DNA of 64,000 nt from Pseudeuparius sepicola (GCA_963920635.1 OY987298.1:130085735-130149734); one strand, 5' to 3'. Positions 45,793-57,964 are shown, numbered from the stretch's first letter. The notes: generated by a model from the sequence alone, not told the origin. Program-made: numbers and translations.

Positions 45793-46158
45793 ATTTTTTT
45801 ACTACTAACCTGAGAAATAACCATTATTTACCTCATTCCTCTAATGAGAAGTAATATTTCTCTACCTAGGTAAATAATGAAAAATTTTCTGTGACATTTA
45901 TAAATTAGTGTCATTTTATCAGCTTAACAACTGAACTCCCAGGCTACTTGATATTTTGAAGTATTTGAAAAAAGCGAGAAATTACTAAAATATGGCAATA
46001 TTTCAATGTTAGTAGTAAAAAAAATTCTATATACACTTCGGTTGAGAAGGCCATTATTTACCTCGCATATTATATCCTTCGGCGCTACACGCCTCAGGAT
46101 ATAAAAATGCTCGGTAAATAATGGCTCACTTCTCAACCTAGGTGTATAATATACTATT
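45793..46158. repeat. Double-hairpin repeat, copy 1
   Basis: A 366-bp unit with a near-identical direct relative at 54273-54652. It contains two hairpins with cattatttacc stems: 45822-45883 and the larger 46040-46138. The latter's stem runs ggttgagaag...cttctcaacc and its inner part is atatccttcggcgctacacg. The shared minus-strand frame is a chance frame, since it runs through the stems. Confidence 0.75.
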
Positions 46159-46387
46159 ATTATAATCACAGCCCATTTTTTGTTATTCGTTCGTGCCCCT
46201 CCCTAGCCTGATTTTTTTATTTTATTGCTTTCAAGTAGTCGAAACGTTACATTTATCTCTGTTCTACTTATTTGATTTCTCATTAGCGACACCTTTAGAA
46301 CTGCCAGGTCAGTGTATCCTAACTGCATTGCAATATAAAACTAAGTCATCTCAAATTTTTCGCCCTCGCTATAAGAGATAACATAAA

Positions 46388-46732
46388 TCACGCGACGACT
46401 TTCCACTCGCCTAGGTTCGTTAAAAGAAATGGCACTGGAGGCGTCCCTAGACGAAAAACGAAATTCTCTACTCCCTCCTTTATCTCCAGCCATGCGTCTT
46501 TCATCATGGGATCCGTTGCATTAATGTAATCCCGTATCCTTTTGAGGATTCCTTTGACAGACGTTTCAACGTAAAATTTATACCACCTTGACGGGAACAA
46601 AATTACTAAGATATCCTTATTGCGCCCGTTCCTTTCCGAAGAGAATTCAGGCGATCGGTATTCGCTTTCTTTTGTCCAGGGGGAATGTCGTTCAAATTGT
46701 ATTAAATGTCGGGAGAGTTGATTGAAAAAAAA
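46388..46732 (-). CDS. Unidentified coding-like exon, about 115 codons
   Basis: The minus-strand frame is open from just after a stop near 46735 to TGA at 46388-46390. The first ATG is at 46598, but the open frame and its protein-like character extend upstream (HSPWTKESEYRSPEF), so an internal exon or gene fragment is likely. It contains ILKRIRDYINATDPMMKDAW and RLGTPPVPFLLTNLGEWK. Codon use is balanced and GC at third positions is higher than in surrounding frames. A pyrimidine run just upstream could be a splice-acceptor tract. No domain recognised; host gene 3' exon or transposon fragment are both possible. Confidence 0.4.
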   Translation of the reverse strand, partial: FFFNQLSRHLIQFERHSPWTKESEYRSPEFSSERNGRNKDILVILFPSRWYKFYVETSVKGILKRIRDYINATDPMMKDAWLEIKEGVENFVFRLGTPPVPFLLTNLGEWKVVA

Positions 46733-46825
46733 AGTTTACCACAAGGGAGATGGGAGAGATGAAATACGTCAGATGAATTAGTGCCTTTAAAAAGTGATAC
46801 ACACATTTTTGGCTTGGTTGGTATA

Positions 46826-46850
46826 CAGGGTGATTCAGGTTAAATTCTAT
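46826..46850. repeat. Lone CAGGGTGATTCAGG end
   Basis: TA followed by CAGGGTGATTCAGG, with no inverted partner found. Probably a truncated TA-type element extending to the right; 46850-47400 has no other recognisable feature. Confidence 0.4.
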
Positions 46851-47399
46851 AAAGACTATACCAAATCGTAACGACGTCTGGACCGCCCTCCGTTTTGCGT
46901 ATGTTCTTTCAGATTTTTTTTTAGTAGGCGATGGTTTTTACTGGAACTGGCCAGTAAAACACCGCCTTCTAGAAAGATCTAAGGGTGCGAATGCGCGATA
47001 ATATATTTCCATGAGATTTTTATTTCTCGAGAGAAAAATAAATATGTACCTAAGTGGCAACAGTAGCTAGATAGATACAGTTTTCACTTTGATGGAACAT
47101 AATTAACTTGTGGGTGTATAGTCACGTCGATGGTGGCATTTTTTAGAACAGCGTTAGGTACTTTTTCAGAAAAAAAGTAACTAGATACTGCTGGTAACTT
47201 CACAACCCTGGTTACGAGAACATACAGTCCAAGAAAATGTCATTGTGACGATACTTAGTGCCCTTAAGAAGAAGAACTAAGACCGAAAATATGAAAAGTA
47301 AAGATATTCAATATGCAAAGAATCTGCATTATAGCTTCAAAAGGTAAATGGAATTTTTTTCGAACATAATAGTGATAAGGTGTATTTTTAAGATCATAT

Positions 47400-47771
47400 A
47401 AGGGGTGTTTACTTTTATGGCAAATCCATAAAATCCTTATCGTTGAAGATATCCGGGTAAACTTGTTTTGTTTAAAATATCTTACTGTTACTTACTGTTG
47501 CCAAAATACATATCCAGGGACGACTACGATTTTTTTATACCCCCGATTTTCACTAAAACCATTTAGCAATTTTCTATTTCAAATCTGACAATTAGGCTTA
47601 ATCAGGATACTCCAAAACCCCCACATACAAAATTTGAACAAACAATACACAGGGAGTTCCATTTTACAGGATTTGTATAAAATCCTCATTTTGCTCAACT
47701 TTGGCACCCTGTAAAATAGAACTTCCTGCATATTGTATATCATTTGTACCTATAGTGATAAAAACATACAC
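47400..47771. repeat. Diverged, internally deleted relative of the 820-2038 element
   Basis: It shares, in order, atacccccgattttca(c/ct)... followed by aaaccatttagc, aatctgac, ttaatcag, accccca(t/c)ata and acagggagttccatt with the 820-1120 arm. It then turns to ctcaactttg(a/g)caccctg, the right-arm sequence. It begins AGGGGTGTTTACTTTT and ends ACACCCTG. It is a shortened copy lacking the long central part. Confidence 0.7.
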
Positions 47772-48625
47772 CCTGTGGTGTATTTCGACGAGGAGCAGTG
47801 GTCAGGATATTCCCAGAGACGGAATGTTTGTTTGGGCTAACAAGAAGTGCAGTTCACGGCATTCATCCGGATATTAAAAATATAAAAATAGAGAATTGGT
47901 CAAATTCCCCGAAGTGGCTTGAGTACAAAGCGTGTATGTTATAGAAAACGTTATCGCAAATACGACTGGCGCCCTGTTGGAAAATAACGGCGTGGGACGT
48001 ACTATGCTGTGCCATATAGAAAGGTAAAGAGCAATACTGATATTTGAATAGAAATATTTGTTAATACGTATAGTTAGTAAGTTTAGATTTTGGAATTTTG
48101 TTGCCTTCGACTTTCTCTGTCAGTAGGTACTTTCATGTTAATATTGATATTAGCTTCTTTGTGATCACCCTTATGGGGTATCAAAACTTCTAAAATAAAG
48201 CTAATATTGATGTAAAAACTGGTGGTGACTTCGGGTTTGAGAAAATTTTTCTATGTCGTTAAGATTTCACTACCTTCCTATGTAAAAACATGTGGAGAGA
48301 AGGAGTTCCTCAAAAGATTTAGTTCTTAGTTCCTATACCGTATCCAACTGAATTATTAAATTAAAAATGTAATGTCAATGATGTTTGTCAGTTTATAGGA
48401 GATCCAGAAATATCGGGAAAACATAATATAAAAATGAAAATAATAAATCATACACTCTCACCATGCTATAAATTGTTGGCATCAGGTGTTCATTGTGGTT
48501 TCCGGTTAGAATCAATGTCTTTATCAGTTATAGAAAACCGTATAGTAATACCAGTCAGTGCAGAACAATTAGTATATAAATCACAAAGATAAAGTAATGA
48601 AGGACCAATTCAATACAGTGAATCT
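47772..48625. other. No recognisable gene
   Basis: AT-rich, with short frames only. Confidence 0.35.
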
Positions 48626-48627
48626 AC

Positions 48628-50461
48628 AGGGTTAACTATCACTTAGTACAACAATTTTTATGGTAGATAAAGAAAAAATAGACTTGCCAAAATAAACATT
48701 TGTCTTAAGCCCAAAAAAATTTTTTTTCAAATTGTTTAAAACCCCTCAAAAAATGCCGCCTATGGACGCCCGCCGTGACCTGTCTTAAAATTTCGCCTAT
48801 GTCAATGGTAGTGACAGGTAGTGAAATAGCGCGGCGTTACCACGTCTATCAATTTATCCGAGGAATCACCACGAAATTTCGATTTCGTGTTGGAAACGAT
48901 TACTTTCTAAGGAACATGTAGAATGCCTATGAAACACCTACCTTACTGACATTTCCAAGATTGAATATCGCACCATTTTCTGTTTTCTTGCTTTTTGCAT
49001 TAAAAGTCACACAGCACAGCACTACGCAACATTCACATTTTCTAAATCTGTTGGAAACCTCTTGGTTCTCCTCAGCCATTCCTTTTGTTTGAAGCGAGGT
49101 ACTCAGCCTGGCGACCACGACGAGGTGGATCACCTCCGCGAGGAAAACCCCGAAGGGTAACCAAAAAACACAACTGCACAAGCACTACAGTAGCTGTTCA
49201 CGTAACTGCTGCTCGTTGTTGAGTTCCTGTTCGTACACAATCGCCTTCATGTATCCCCAAATACAAAAATCCATTGGATTCAAGTCTGGTGTGCCAGGCC
49301 CTAACTTTCCCATTTAATTAGTTATTAGTTGTATTGTTATTTCTAAGCGACCGTATTCCAATGATACGATACACAGATAACAGTATGCCCGCGCGCAGGT
49401 GCTGTCACGTCAATGGTGACGCTTATTCCACAAAATCATGGCTACCTTTTTGACTCGTTTATTGTGAGCTAGGCAACCACATATTCACCAAGATGTCTCC
49501 AGGTGCCTACATTCTTGTTTTGGATTTAACTTGACCTGAAATTGATAGCTGACGTATGAAAGTGACTAATTTCAGAAGTATTTTTTATAAGTTGGCCGCG
49601 CTTTTGTTGAAGTGACGTAGGTGTGCAGAAGAGTTTAATTTTCGTTCTCCTAGCTGTCATACCGTTTTCTGTGTATCGTGTGCTGATGTTGTAATTCAGG
49701 TGAAGGCACTGGGAAACCTTTGATTTAATTTAGGCGATAGGGGAAATTCGTGTCGTGACTTGCGCGGGAGAGCCAAGAGGGGAGGATACTAATGGAGTAA
49801 CGGCACACGTTGTAGCAGCCAACTTTCGCGGGTCCCGGGGTTTTTGGGACTAAAAAGGCAGAGAAAAAGGGAAGCTGGAGTGTAGTGAGAAGCCTCGAGC
49901 ATCACCAGAGGCAGAGGAGAAGGAAAATTGTGGAAAATTTGGAGACGCCCTGTGCCCCGGATACAGGAAATCAAGAAGTGTTGCCACGGCCGACCGACCG
50001 GTATTCGACGCTTTGACAAAATTGTTAACTGTGTTTTGCATTGGGACAGCCGAGCTGTTGTACGATATGGAACGACATTGACTCGGACATTGGGTGAGCT
50101 TTTAATTGAAAATAAACTGTTGTTTCGGGTTCTGCGCTGCGCGCTAAAAGAACGAACTATCAAAACGGGGTTTACGCCTTTATCTAGGGCTTAAGAGGTC
50201 AGGTGAATTTAGGTCAGTTAAATTTCAAAGTAAGGTAAGGCTGTATCGATTCAAATCGATTGTTATTTATGTATTTTTGATTTGTTTGAGTAAAAAGGTA
50301 TTTTCATCCTTCCTAAAACAACGGCAACACCGCGAAAATAACTTCAAGCTGACAGTAGTACGTTCCGAAGCCATATTGGATGACGTAAGGCGGAGATTTA
50401 CAGGGCAAATAGGGGTTTTTACCCTTTTTTGAAAGATCGTAAAAAGTGATAGTTAACCCTG
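48628..50461. mobile_element. TA-flanked 1.8-kb element with mariner relic and non-repeat cargo
   Basis: TA-CAGGGTTAACTATCACTT begins at 48626 and its exact complement followed by TA ends at 50463: an 18-bp perfect terminal repeat with a TA duplication. A mariner-type transposase fragment lies on the minus strand at 49190-49315. 49600-50200 is of balanced composition, looks host-like and contains a possible splice donor, tggGTGAGC, near 50092. Either the element picked up host sequence or two unrelated ends coincide. Confidence 0.5.
49190..49315 (-). pseudogene. Mariner-type transposase fragment (third Asp motif)
   Basis: The minus-strand frame, with ATG at about 49312, gives GPGTPDLNPMDFCIWGYMK followed by AIVYEQELNNEQQLREQLL and a stop. 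TPDLNPMDFCIWGYMK is the classic (S)PDLNPxDFxxWGxLK motif with the third catalytic Asp of insect Tc1/mariner-family transposases. Upstream catalytic regions are missing. The frame on the far side of the stop (48927-49181) has no recognisable domain. Confidence 0.8.
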
Positions 50462-50463
50462 TA

Positions 50464-52480
50464 TACATTTTGTCCAGCGCTCATGAATCAACCAATCCGA
50501 AACAATAAACAATACACATGCTGTCTAAAATAGTTCCAGAGTTTAAGTTTAATCATAAACATTATCAGGCCAATCCGTGAGGTAGGGTGCTTTATTTTCG
50601 TTTTTAGACAAAAGTTGAAGGGAATTCCCTCTCTGTATTCAACATCCGTAGCAGCGCATATACCGCTAACAAGGCAAAGAGGAAATCTTTTATCGATGCC
50701 TGGCAGACACTGTACCTGTTGAATTTATAAGCAGTTGCCGTTACTGAAGTATGTATAAAATATAGGTCAAAGATTAGACTCGGCCGGGTACACGGCCTCT
50801 GTGGAATGGCAAACAGCCTCTCGTCTCCGCATGGGCGTACGTAGTTGAGCTTTTAAGGAAGAAAACGTACGTGCGCTTGTTTTAAATTTTTGGAGCCTAG
50901 GTTACATCTCAGTTCTCAATGAACTCTGTCCAGCAATAGCTGACTACGAAAACCAGTAGGTACAGGGTCGTTCTCGATGTGCCAGACCTAATGTTGTCTG
51001 AATAAAATATCTGCTTCTGGTCTTAAATGAGACCAAAAGAAGATTGAAATGTTTTTGTAAAATACCTTTTTTCTTGAACATTTGGATAGTTTTTGTAGCA
51101 GAACTTTAACATTGGATAGAAAATAACATTTGTAAGGCTGGAAATAAGTTGTCATCAAAAGCAAGTTTGGTTGACTGTATCAATAGAATTTTATTTACAG
51201 TTAGCTGGAAAAGCTATCGAATTGTACTTAAATATATTTTTGCAAGGGTTTATTTTTATAACATGCATAAACACTAATGACATAATTTTAAAAGTTATAG
51301 TGTCATTAGTATCTACGAGTATTTAAAAAATACCCTTATCCTTTGTAAACCTTTCAAATTCACTAGTTTTTCCAGCTAGTTCTAAATAAAAGTTTATCGA
51401 CACAGGCAACTAAACATACTTTTGATGTTGTTTTAATTCGGTTCTTAAAACGAAAATTTAAAATTTCAAATGCTTCATTTTCAAGATAAAGTGCGTTAAC
51501 ATTTTGAGACTCAAATTACAGGTCTTTTTATTCCTTATACATACGTTTACAATTATTTGAGTTAGCGCGTTGTGGGGATCTGTTAATATTCCACATAGGG
51601 ATTCCATCGATCACATTTTTTGGAAGAAATATTTCCAACGACCTATATTTTATAGAATTTTCGTTTTTAAATGGCATTTTTTTCTATCCAATGTTGGTCC
51701 CGATTTAAGTGAAGCCTTATTATTAAGAAATTTTGTCTATTTTTTTCTAATAAAAATTTACGATAACTCTTACAGGAAAAACGTAGAATAACAAAATCAT
51801 TATCAAGTTTTTACGACGGCAACGACTAAAGTAATTAAACGTTTAACGGTTATGTTCAAGTGCTTTCGCCGGTGTTACAGTTCGATTCCATGGCCTGCTT
51901 GCACGATTCGATCGGCCTATTGTCACGGCCAACTTAGCGTCGAAGAATGAACGTTGCAAGTCCTGTTCCAAATTGGTAGGTTTTAATTATCCAGGAGGTT
52001 CAGACAAACAAGGATTTTTTGGCGATTTTTCCTTTATTAAGATAGGACTAATTAAAAAACATGTAGAATGGTCGTCTTGCTCGTTTTTTAAAGGGTTATT
52101 ATCCAAAAACTGATTCCCACATAATAGACTGGCGCAAAAATTATTATGAAGAAATCAAAACAAAATCTGACAGGGTATTTTTAAACATATGGAACCTACT
52201 TCATACACGTCAAAAAGTTCATATAACCCTGATAATAACAAAAGCCACAGAGTCTTACTAGTAAGATCAGAAAAATCGGCCAAAATCAAACATGATGCTT
52301 ATTTTTAAAATTGAGAGTGACACAAAATCGAAAGAACCGTGGGATTAGAAAAAAGCGCGTAATTTACAGTCCGCGTGCTCTAACCTGACACGCTTATGTA
52401 TCGTTGGCCTTTAGGCTGAGTTTGTCGAGTGTCACCGCGCGCCCACTGTATTTACAAATAAGCTGGTAAGCTGGGTGGAA
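50464..52480. other. No recognisable gene
   Basis: Mostly AT-rich. A moderately GC-richer patch at 51840-51990 lacks a sustained frame. Confidence 0.35.
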
Positions 52481-52487
52481 AGTTTTC

Positions 52488-52508
52488 TATGGGACACCCT
52501 GTAGTTTA
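52488..52508. repeat. Lone GGGACACCCTG end
   Basis: GGGACACCCTG-TA near 52493-52505. Left partner not found. Confidence 0.35.
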
Positions 52509-52689
52509 CTTGTAATAGCATCCTCATTATTGTGCAATTCCTCAGAAACCCCTAACGTACGATTCTTATATGTTTTTAGCTGTCCGCATGTCTATTTTCA
52601 TACAACCACGAGATAAATATAGAGATGAAAAATGTCTCCATAATATTATGTGGATAATGTAATATGCGCCGCATAGACGGATTAAAATA

Positions 52690-52870
52690 AAATTTCGTTT
52701 TTTCAAAATATTAAGTAGGTAAGCCATGCCTTTTTTCAAAAAATCCACAAGGCGCGTTGAATTGGGCCCACAACACTGCAATTCTTTCCCCATTTAACCT
52801 TCCTTCTATCTACGCTAGTTTTCGAAATCCCCATAGTGATCATAAAAAAACTGTAGATATTGTGTTTCGG
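52690..52870 (-). repeat. Fragment of the same family as 44172-45392
   Basis: On the minus strand cactatggggatttcgaaaac, ggaaggttaaatgg and aagaattgcagt follow 44200-44270 closely (cactatggggatctcggaaac, aaaggttaaatg, aataattgcagt), then aatattttgaaaa further on. The 16385 and 36105 repeats share a weaker form of the same opening. Confidence 0.6.
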
Positions 52871-53299
52871 GAGGAAGTGGAAATATTTTAGGACATGTCT
52901 AGGAAGCCAAAATAAGCTCATAATATGTTGTAAGGGCGTATAAATGGGTTGGTTTAGCTATGTTCCTTTTTAATTTTGTATTAGTCAGGCGCCAGATTTT
53001 ATTTTCGCTTATTCTACATAGGGGTTCTTAGAAGGAGAAGAAAACTCCAGGTGTCCAACACTCAAAATTTTAAAAGGTGAGGGTGAAATAAAACAGGGAA
53101 TTTTGAAATATTCGCTTTATTTTTATGATATTCCCTAATAATAAAATAATCTGTAATTTGATTAGATAAATATTAACAAAAATCGTATAAAGCTCGGGTT
53201 TCAGTCTCGGTTATTACGTTATTACCTATGCCTATAAAGCAATCTGAACAAGCGAAAATCGAGATCAAACAGCGTAGCTCAATACCGGTAGTAGTATTA

Positions 53300-53395
53300 T
53301 TTGCCCGAATTGCAAGTCGTAATTCGGAATTTCAAGTTGTAAGTCGGAATTCCGAGTTGCAAGTCGGAATTCCTAGTTACAAGTCGGAATATAAC
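53300..53395. repeat. Short tandem repeat, about 22-bp unit
   Basis: Four diverged units of the form caagt(c/t)gtaagtcggaattcc. No coding role. Confidence 0.6.
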
Positions 53396-54008
53396 GCCCA
53401 GAAAATTTTTCTGCGTCAGGTGGTCTCTCCGCTTCCATAGAAAACACATACCTACCTATCACTCCTTACTATTTTCAAACTTTAATGCGAAATTAAAAGT
53501 TTGGGGGTTTTGGAAACATTGTTACCAATGTTACCCCACTTCTTACTACTTACGCCTGAGTTTTCTCAAATTAGGTTAGGCAAATTACAATATTGTGTTT
53601 ATTAAGAATTCATACCAAATTTGAATTCGATATTAAAAAAATTAGAGACGGTTGCCAAGCCTACATAAACAAAAAAATCCAATAAATAGCCAAATAATTG
53701 CAACATCTTGTAAAAGAAAATTTGATATAAAAAAAACAAAAAGTAAACCCTAAAGTTAAAGAATGATTCAGTTAAATCATTATAAAGAAAAAAGTGAGGG
53801 TCGGGGGTGCAGCTTGGTGTATAGGGTTATTCCTAAAACATTTGTTTTTAATTTTGGAAGAAAATTTAAATATGAAAATTGTATAAAATTTTCTTGCATT
53901 TTCAGAAAAACAAATGAATGTCGCGTTTTGGAGACATAGGCCAAACTTATAATTGGATATATATGGAACAAACTGTATATTTCTCGATTTTACGCATACA
54001 TAGATATA

Positions 54009-56648
54009 CAGTGTGTTCCGCATAAGATCCGACACAGAGCAGGAGCCTACAGGGGAGAACAAAATAAGGTGATTTAACGCAACTTACTTCTATACTAAGT
54101 TGCACCCCTAAAATCTATAGGTCTTGAAAACGGGCTTTGAAATTTAGTAAAACCATGTGTACAAAGAAAAAAGTGAGGGTCGGGGGTGGGTAGGGCCAAA
54201 GTGACCAACACCCTTTTTTGTTCCGTTTGTTCTTAAAAATTTTTGACTAAATTCAAGTACATAGAAAATTTGTTTTTTTACTACTAACCTGAGAAATCAG
54301 CATTATTTACCTCATTCCTCTAATGAATGAAATAATGATAATAAAAAAATACATAGGTAAATAATGAAAAATTTTCTATGTGACATTTAAAAATTAGTGT
54401 CATTTTATCAGCTTGACAACTGAACTTCCAGGCTACTTCATATTTTGAAGTATTTGAAAAAAGCGAGAAATTACTAAAATATGGCAATATTTCAATGTTA
54501 GTAGTAAAAAAAATTCTATATACACTTCGGTTGAGAAGGCCATTATTTACCTCGCATATTATATCCTTCGGCGCTACGCGCCTCAGGATATAAAAATGCT
54601 TGGTAAATAATGGCTCATTTCTCAACCTAGGACGGTGTATAATATACTATTTTTCGATACCCGGGAGATATTTTGGTTGCTTTTTATAACATTTTTATTC
54701 CATTTGCAAGAACACCCAGCACGGGCCTCTCTGGAAAGTAAAAATTAATAATTAATTAATCCTGGAGGGTTTATTTTTTCTTCTTGGAATGCAAAGTAAT
54801 CCGTTAAAATGGAAATTGACTATCTAGATGAGACAAAAGCACTTAACTTTTTCCGAACAAGGGTTGCAGCCCGGATGGTTTAATCCTGGCTATTTTAAAT
54901 TCTAGCAAAAGTTGAAGGTAATGGTTTATTGATGGATTTGAGTATGTAATGAGCTCGCTGCAGCATTTATACTCCAAGTCTAAGGCCCGCAAATATAAAG
55001 TTTTCACCGAAAGTAATTACAAAAGGATATAAGTATTTGAGATTTGATAAATGTTGGGCTAGTTGTTACAACATTCGAATGTAACTTTAAATCTTTTTAA
55101 AACCTAGCCCTAGGCATTTCGTTCTACAAATTTCTGCAATTTTTTCTACATTGAAAATACATGGGGATTTCAGAATTAATTAATTCAGTTTTATAATGGA
55201 TTCACAGGTCAAAATACGCAAAATTTCATTCCTCAAACAACTCAAATATTAACTCGATAACAACGGCCTAAATTTATTTTTCAGTAACAGTGGCGTAGTC
55301 ACAAAGTATTTAAAGAAAGAATTTAAGTAGATAAATGAATGTATAACTAAACTGTTGACGTAAACATAGTCCATAGTCTACTAATGAAACTGACTATTAC
55401 AATAACTAGTTTTTTTATAGTAGTACATGAGTTCGTGTCGAATGTTCTACTGAAAGACCAAATGCTCCAACAAGCTCATTATAATTTAAGAATATCGCCA
55501 TTTAACCTTTGAAATGTTGAAATTTTATCACAATAATTAGCTTTTTTATTTAAATATTTTAATAAGTTCAAGCCACTGGCCAACCGTTGAAGCCAAAATG
55601 CGATTATCTTTGCAAATAATATTATTGTATATTTTCGAAATGTAACAATGAGATTTTAACGTGAATAATGCATATACAGCCACAAACCAAATAATTAATA
55701 GCACACAAATGTACTGAATAAATAATCGTTGTGAGCCAATCCGTTGTAAGTTTTTAGTAGGGTTGTATTTGTTTTAGTTTCAATATAATATAATATTTAG
55801 TTCTAATTTGTTTAAAATTGGGATTTAATTTGAATACGAACGCAAAAATAACAGTTCTAAAGTAAATATATGATGCAAATTTTATAATAATTAAAAAATA
55901 CTTGCAAAATATCGTCATCTAAAAAATTGCATTCCCAACGATCAAAAGAACTTACCTATACCTGTGAAGTTTGATTGTAATTATATTATAGCCACCCAAG
56001 TAGCACAAAGCAACAAATTAAAAAGAAACAGGAATAACAATAAAATAAAATAATAATAAAACGGTGATCATTTTCAACAATTTCTAAAATAACTCTTCAT
56101 TGCAAATTATATTGTTATACCTGTTGTTTAAATTCTTTTTCCATTAAATGGTTGTTATTCAAGTTTGACGTTTAATTTCATAGCAAACATTTGAATTTTC
56201 AAAGATTTTAAATATCATGTCTGCAATACATGTTTTCAGTTATCCGCATTTTTGGCGAAAGCGGTAAAGTTTTTCGAAAAATAACAAGAGTGAAAAAAGT
56301 TTTAGAATCATATTCTTCATAACACGAAGTAACAATTTTGTAAGTCCGCCAACGGACAAAAAAGTTCTGTCACATGTTTACGGTGCATCACTCTTTACAA
56401 TGGTACAATTTAACTATGTTTTCTGGCGATTAATGCCCTTGGTACACCCACTACGTGTACCAAATTTGGTTTTTCCAAGTTCAAATATAACTGAGATATT
56501 GATTTTTTCGAAATTTCAAAGCCCACTTTTAAGGCCTATAATTTCTCAGGGGTGCAACTTAGTATAGAGGTAAGTTGCGTTAAATCACCTTATTTTGGGT
56601 TCCCCTGTTTGCTGCTGCTCTGTGTTGGTTCTTATGCAGAACACCCTG
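54009..56648. mobile_element. TA-flanked element, 2.6 kb, about 150-bp terminal repeats
   Basis: The left end TA-CAGTGTGTTCCGCATAAG (TA 54007-54008) pairs with the right end CTTATGCAGAACACCCTG-TA (56648/56649). Arms share gataaggtgatttaacgcaac-type sequence (ttgcgttaaatcaccttatt on the right) and ggggtgcaacttagtatag. The double-hairpin repeat copy 2 is nested at 54273-54652. The rest (54660-56500) is AT-rich and has no transposase I can recognise. Confidence 0.7.
54273..54652. repeat. Double-hairpin repeat, copy 2
   Basis: Direct relative of 45793-46158, with a few substitutions and a short indel near 54628. The large hairpin is at 54539-54627. Nested inside the 54009-56648 element. The phrase agtgagggtcgggggtg also occurs twice nearby (about 53792 and 54171). 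Confidence 0.75.
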
Positions 56649-56650
56649 TA

Positions 56651-57276
56651 TATTGCACAAAATCGTCCTTTGAATTGTTGAATGTCGGACAAAACCAAAA
56701 TTGACATAGAAAATTCAACGGTACAACAACTTTGCATCAAATATAAGAGAATTTTGTAGGGCTAACATAATTTTCTCTCGAAAAAGGCATATTCTTATCG
56801 ATATTTAGAAATAAAAAGTTAATAGAGTGATAAGGCTTTACAAGTTTTTCAAAGTTACAAGATCCTAAAATTTTCAGAAATTTCCTAATAATTATTCATT
56901 CAGAACAATGTACATATATCTTTTTAAAAGCGTTCTAATTTGACACAGTTACGTAAAATTGAAAATAAAACAGATTTTTCAAGTAAAACTTGTTGAAGTT
57001 TTAACAAAACATTTTTAGCGATTTCATTTTTTAAATATAATTTTTGATAAATAGTGAAAGTGACAAGACCTATTATTGAATGGGTCATTTTCATCTTTTT
57101 TTAAAGCAAAAGGTAAAGCCAAAGTTAAATTTCAAAATAAATCATTAATAAAAAAATGTCCCACCATCATGCGAGCTTTTTGAGCCTGTGTAGGTAACAT
57201 TTAAACCTCCAGATTTTACTGTTAGTGTGCTATTATTCAAAAATATATTTAATCAAATCTGGATCCGAGAGCCATA
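56651..57276. other. No recognisable gene
   Basis: AT-rich; nothing supported. Confidence 0.35.
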
Positions 57277-57278
57277 TA

Positions 57279-57660
57279 CAGGGTGGAACTGAAGGTGGCT
57301 ATGAAACAAATGAACTTCGACAAACTGAACATCTTTAATGAACTGTCAAACCGTCTGTCTACAGAAAAGTACTTCTCTTATAATAAACTACGGTATCAAT
57401 GTGTTGTCAATTAAAACAACTGCAAAAATAGTGTTTGCAAAATGCCGCAAACTTACACAAGATCAGAAAAAGTGGATATGTTGAATCACAGAATATATAG
57501 CCTACGGCGCTATTTATTCTGTGGTTGAATCCAAAAATGCATTCAAGTGAATGGCGGGCATTTCGAACACTTACTATAAAATCGGTGCAGAGTTGCCATT
57601 TGTTTGTATTGACATTGTTTTCAATAAATATTTGATGTTAAAATTTCATAGCCACCTTTA
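57279..57660. repeat. TA-type foldback repeat with decayed right end
   Basis: TA-CAGGGTGGAACTGAAGG at the left. aaggtggctatgaaa is mirrored as tttcatagccacctt near 57644-57658, where the outermost CAGGGTG is lost. An internal hairpin at 57480-57535 (gaatcacagaata...tattctgtggttgaat) has an acggcgct loop like that of the double-hairpin repeats. Confidence 0.6.
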
Positions 57661-57781
57661 TAGTTTATTATTGCAAATACAAATAAGTTAAAGAAAAACC
57701 ACTTTCTGTCAGCCAAAATGTCACTTGTCAGGCATCGTTGGTTTCAGTACATCGAGGAGAATCCGAAACTTAAATAATATA

Positions 57782-57964
57782 CAGGGTGTTACATTTAAAA
57801 AACAAAAGTGAATGTCACTTCCGGTAAAACCGGAAGCGGAAATAAATGAATTTACACGCCAAAAAATGACATTTATAAAGTAACAACGACATGCCAAATT
57901 TCAAAATTGTATCTCAAAAAACAAGGGAAAAAAGTGGGGTGTACCGTGATTCGGTTCCACCCTG
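57782..57964. mobile_element. Short TA-flanked MITE, 183 bp
   Basis: CAGGGTGTTACATTT at the left and GGTTCCACCCTG at the right, with TA at 57780-57781 and 57965-57966. The terminal repeat is short and imperfect. An internal palindrome cttccggtaaaaccggaag lies near 57820. Confidence 0.7.

Noticed and set aside
45924..46169. Conserved protein shared by 45924-46169 and 54320-54625
   Set aside because: The two frames are alike because the underlying hairpin repeat is duplicated; they read through the stems and show no domain.
55288..55310. CAGTGGCGTAGTCAC as a hAT end
   Set aside because: No inverted partner and no second copy of the adjacent ttcagtaa was found.
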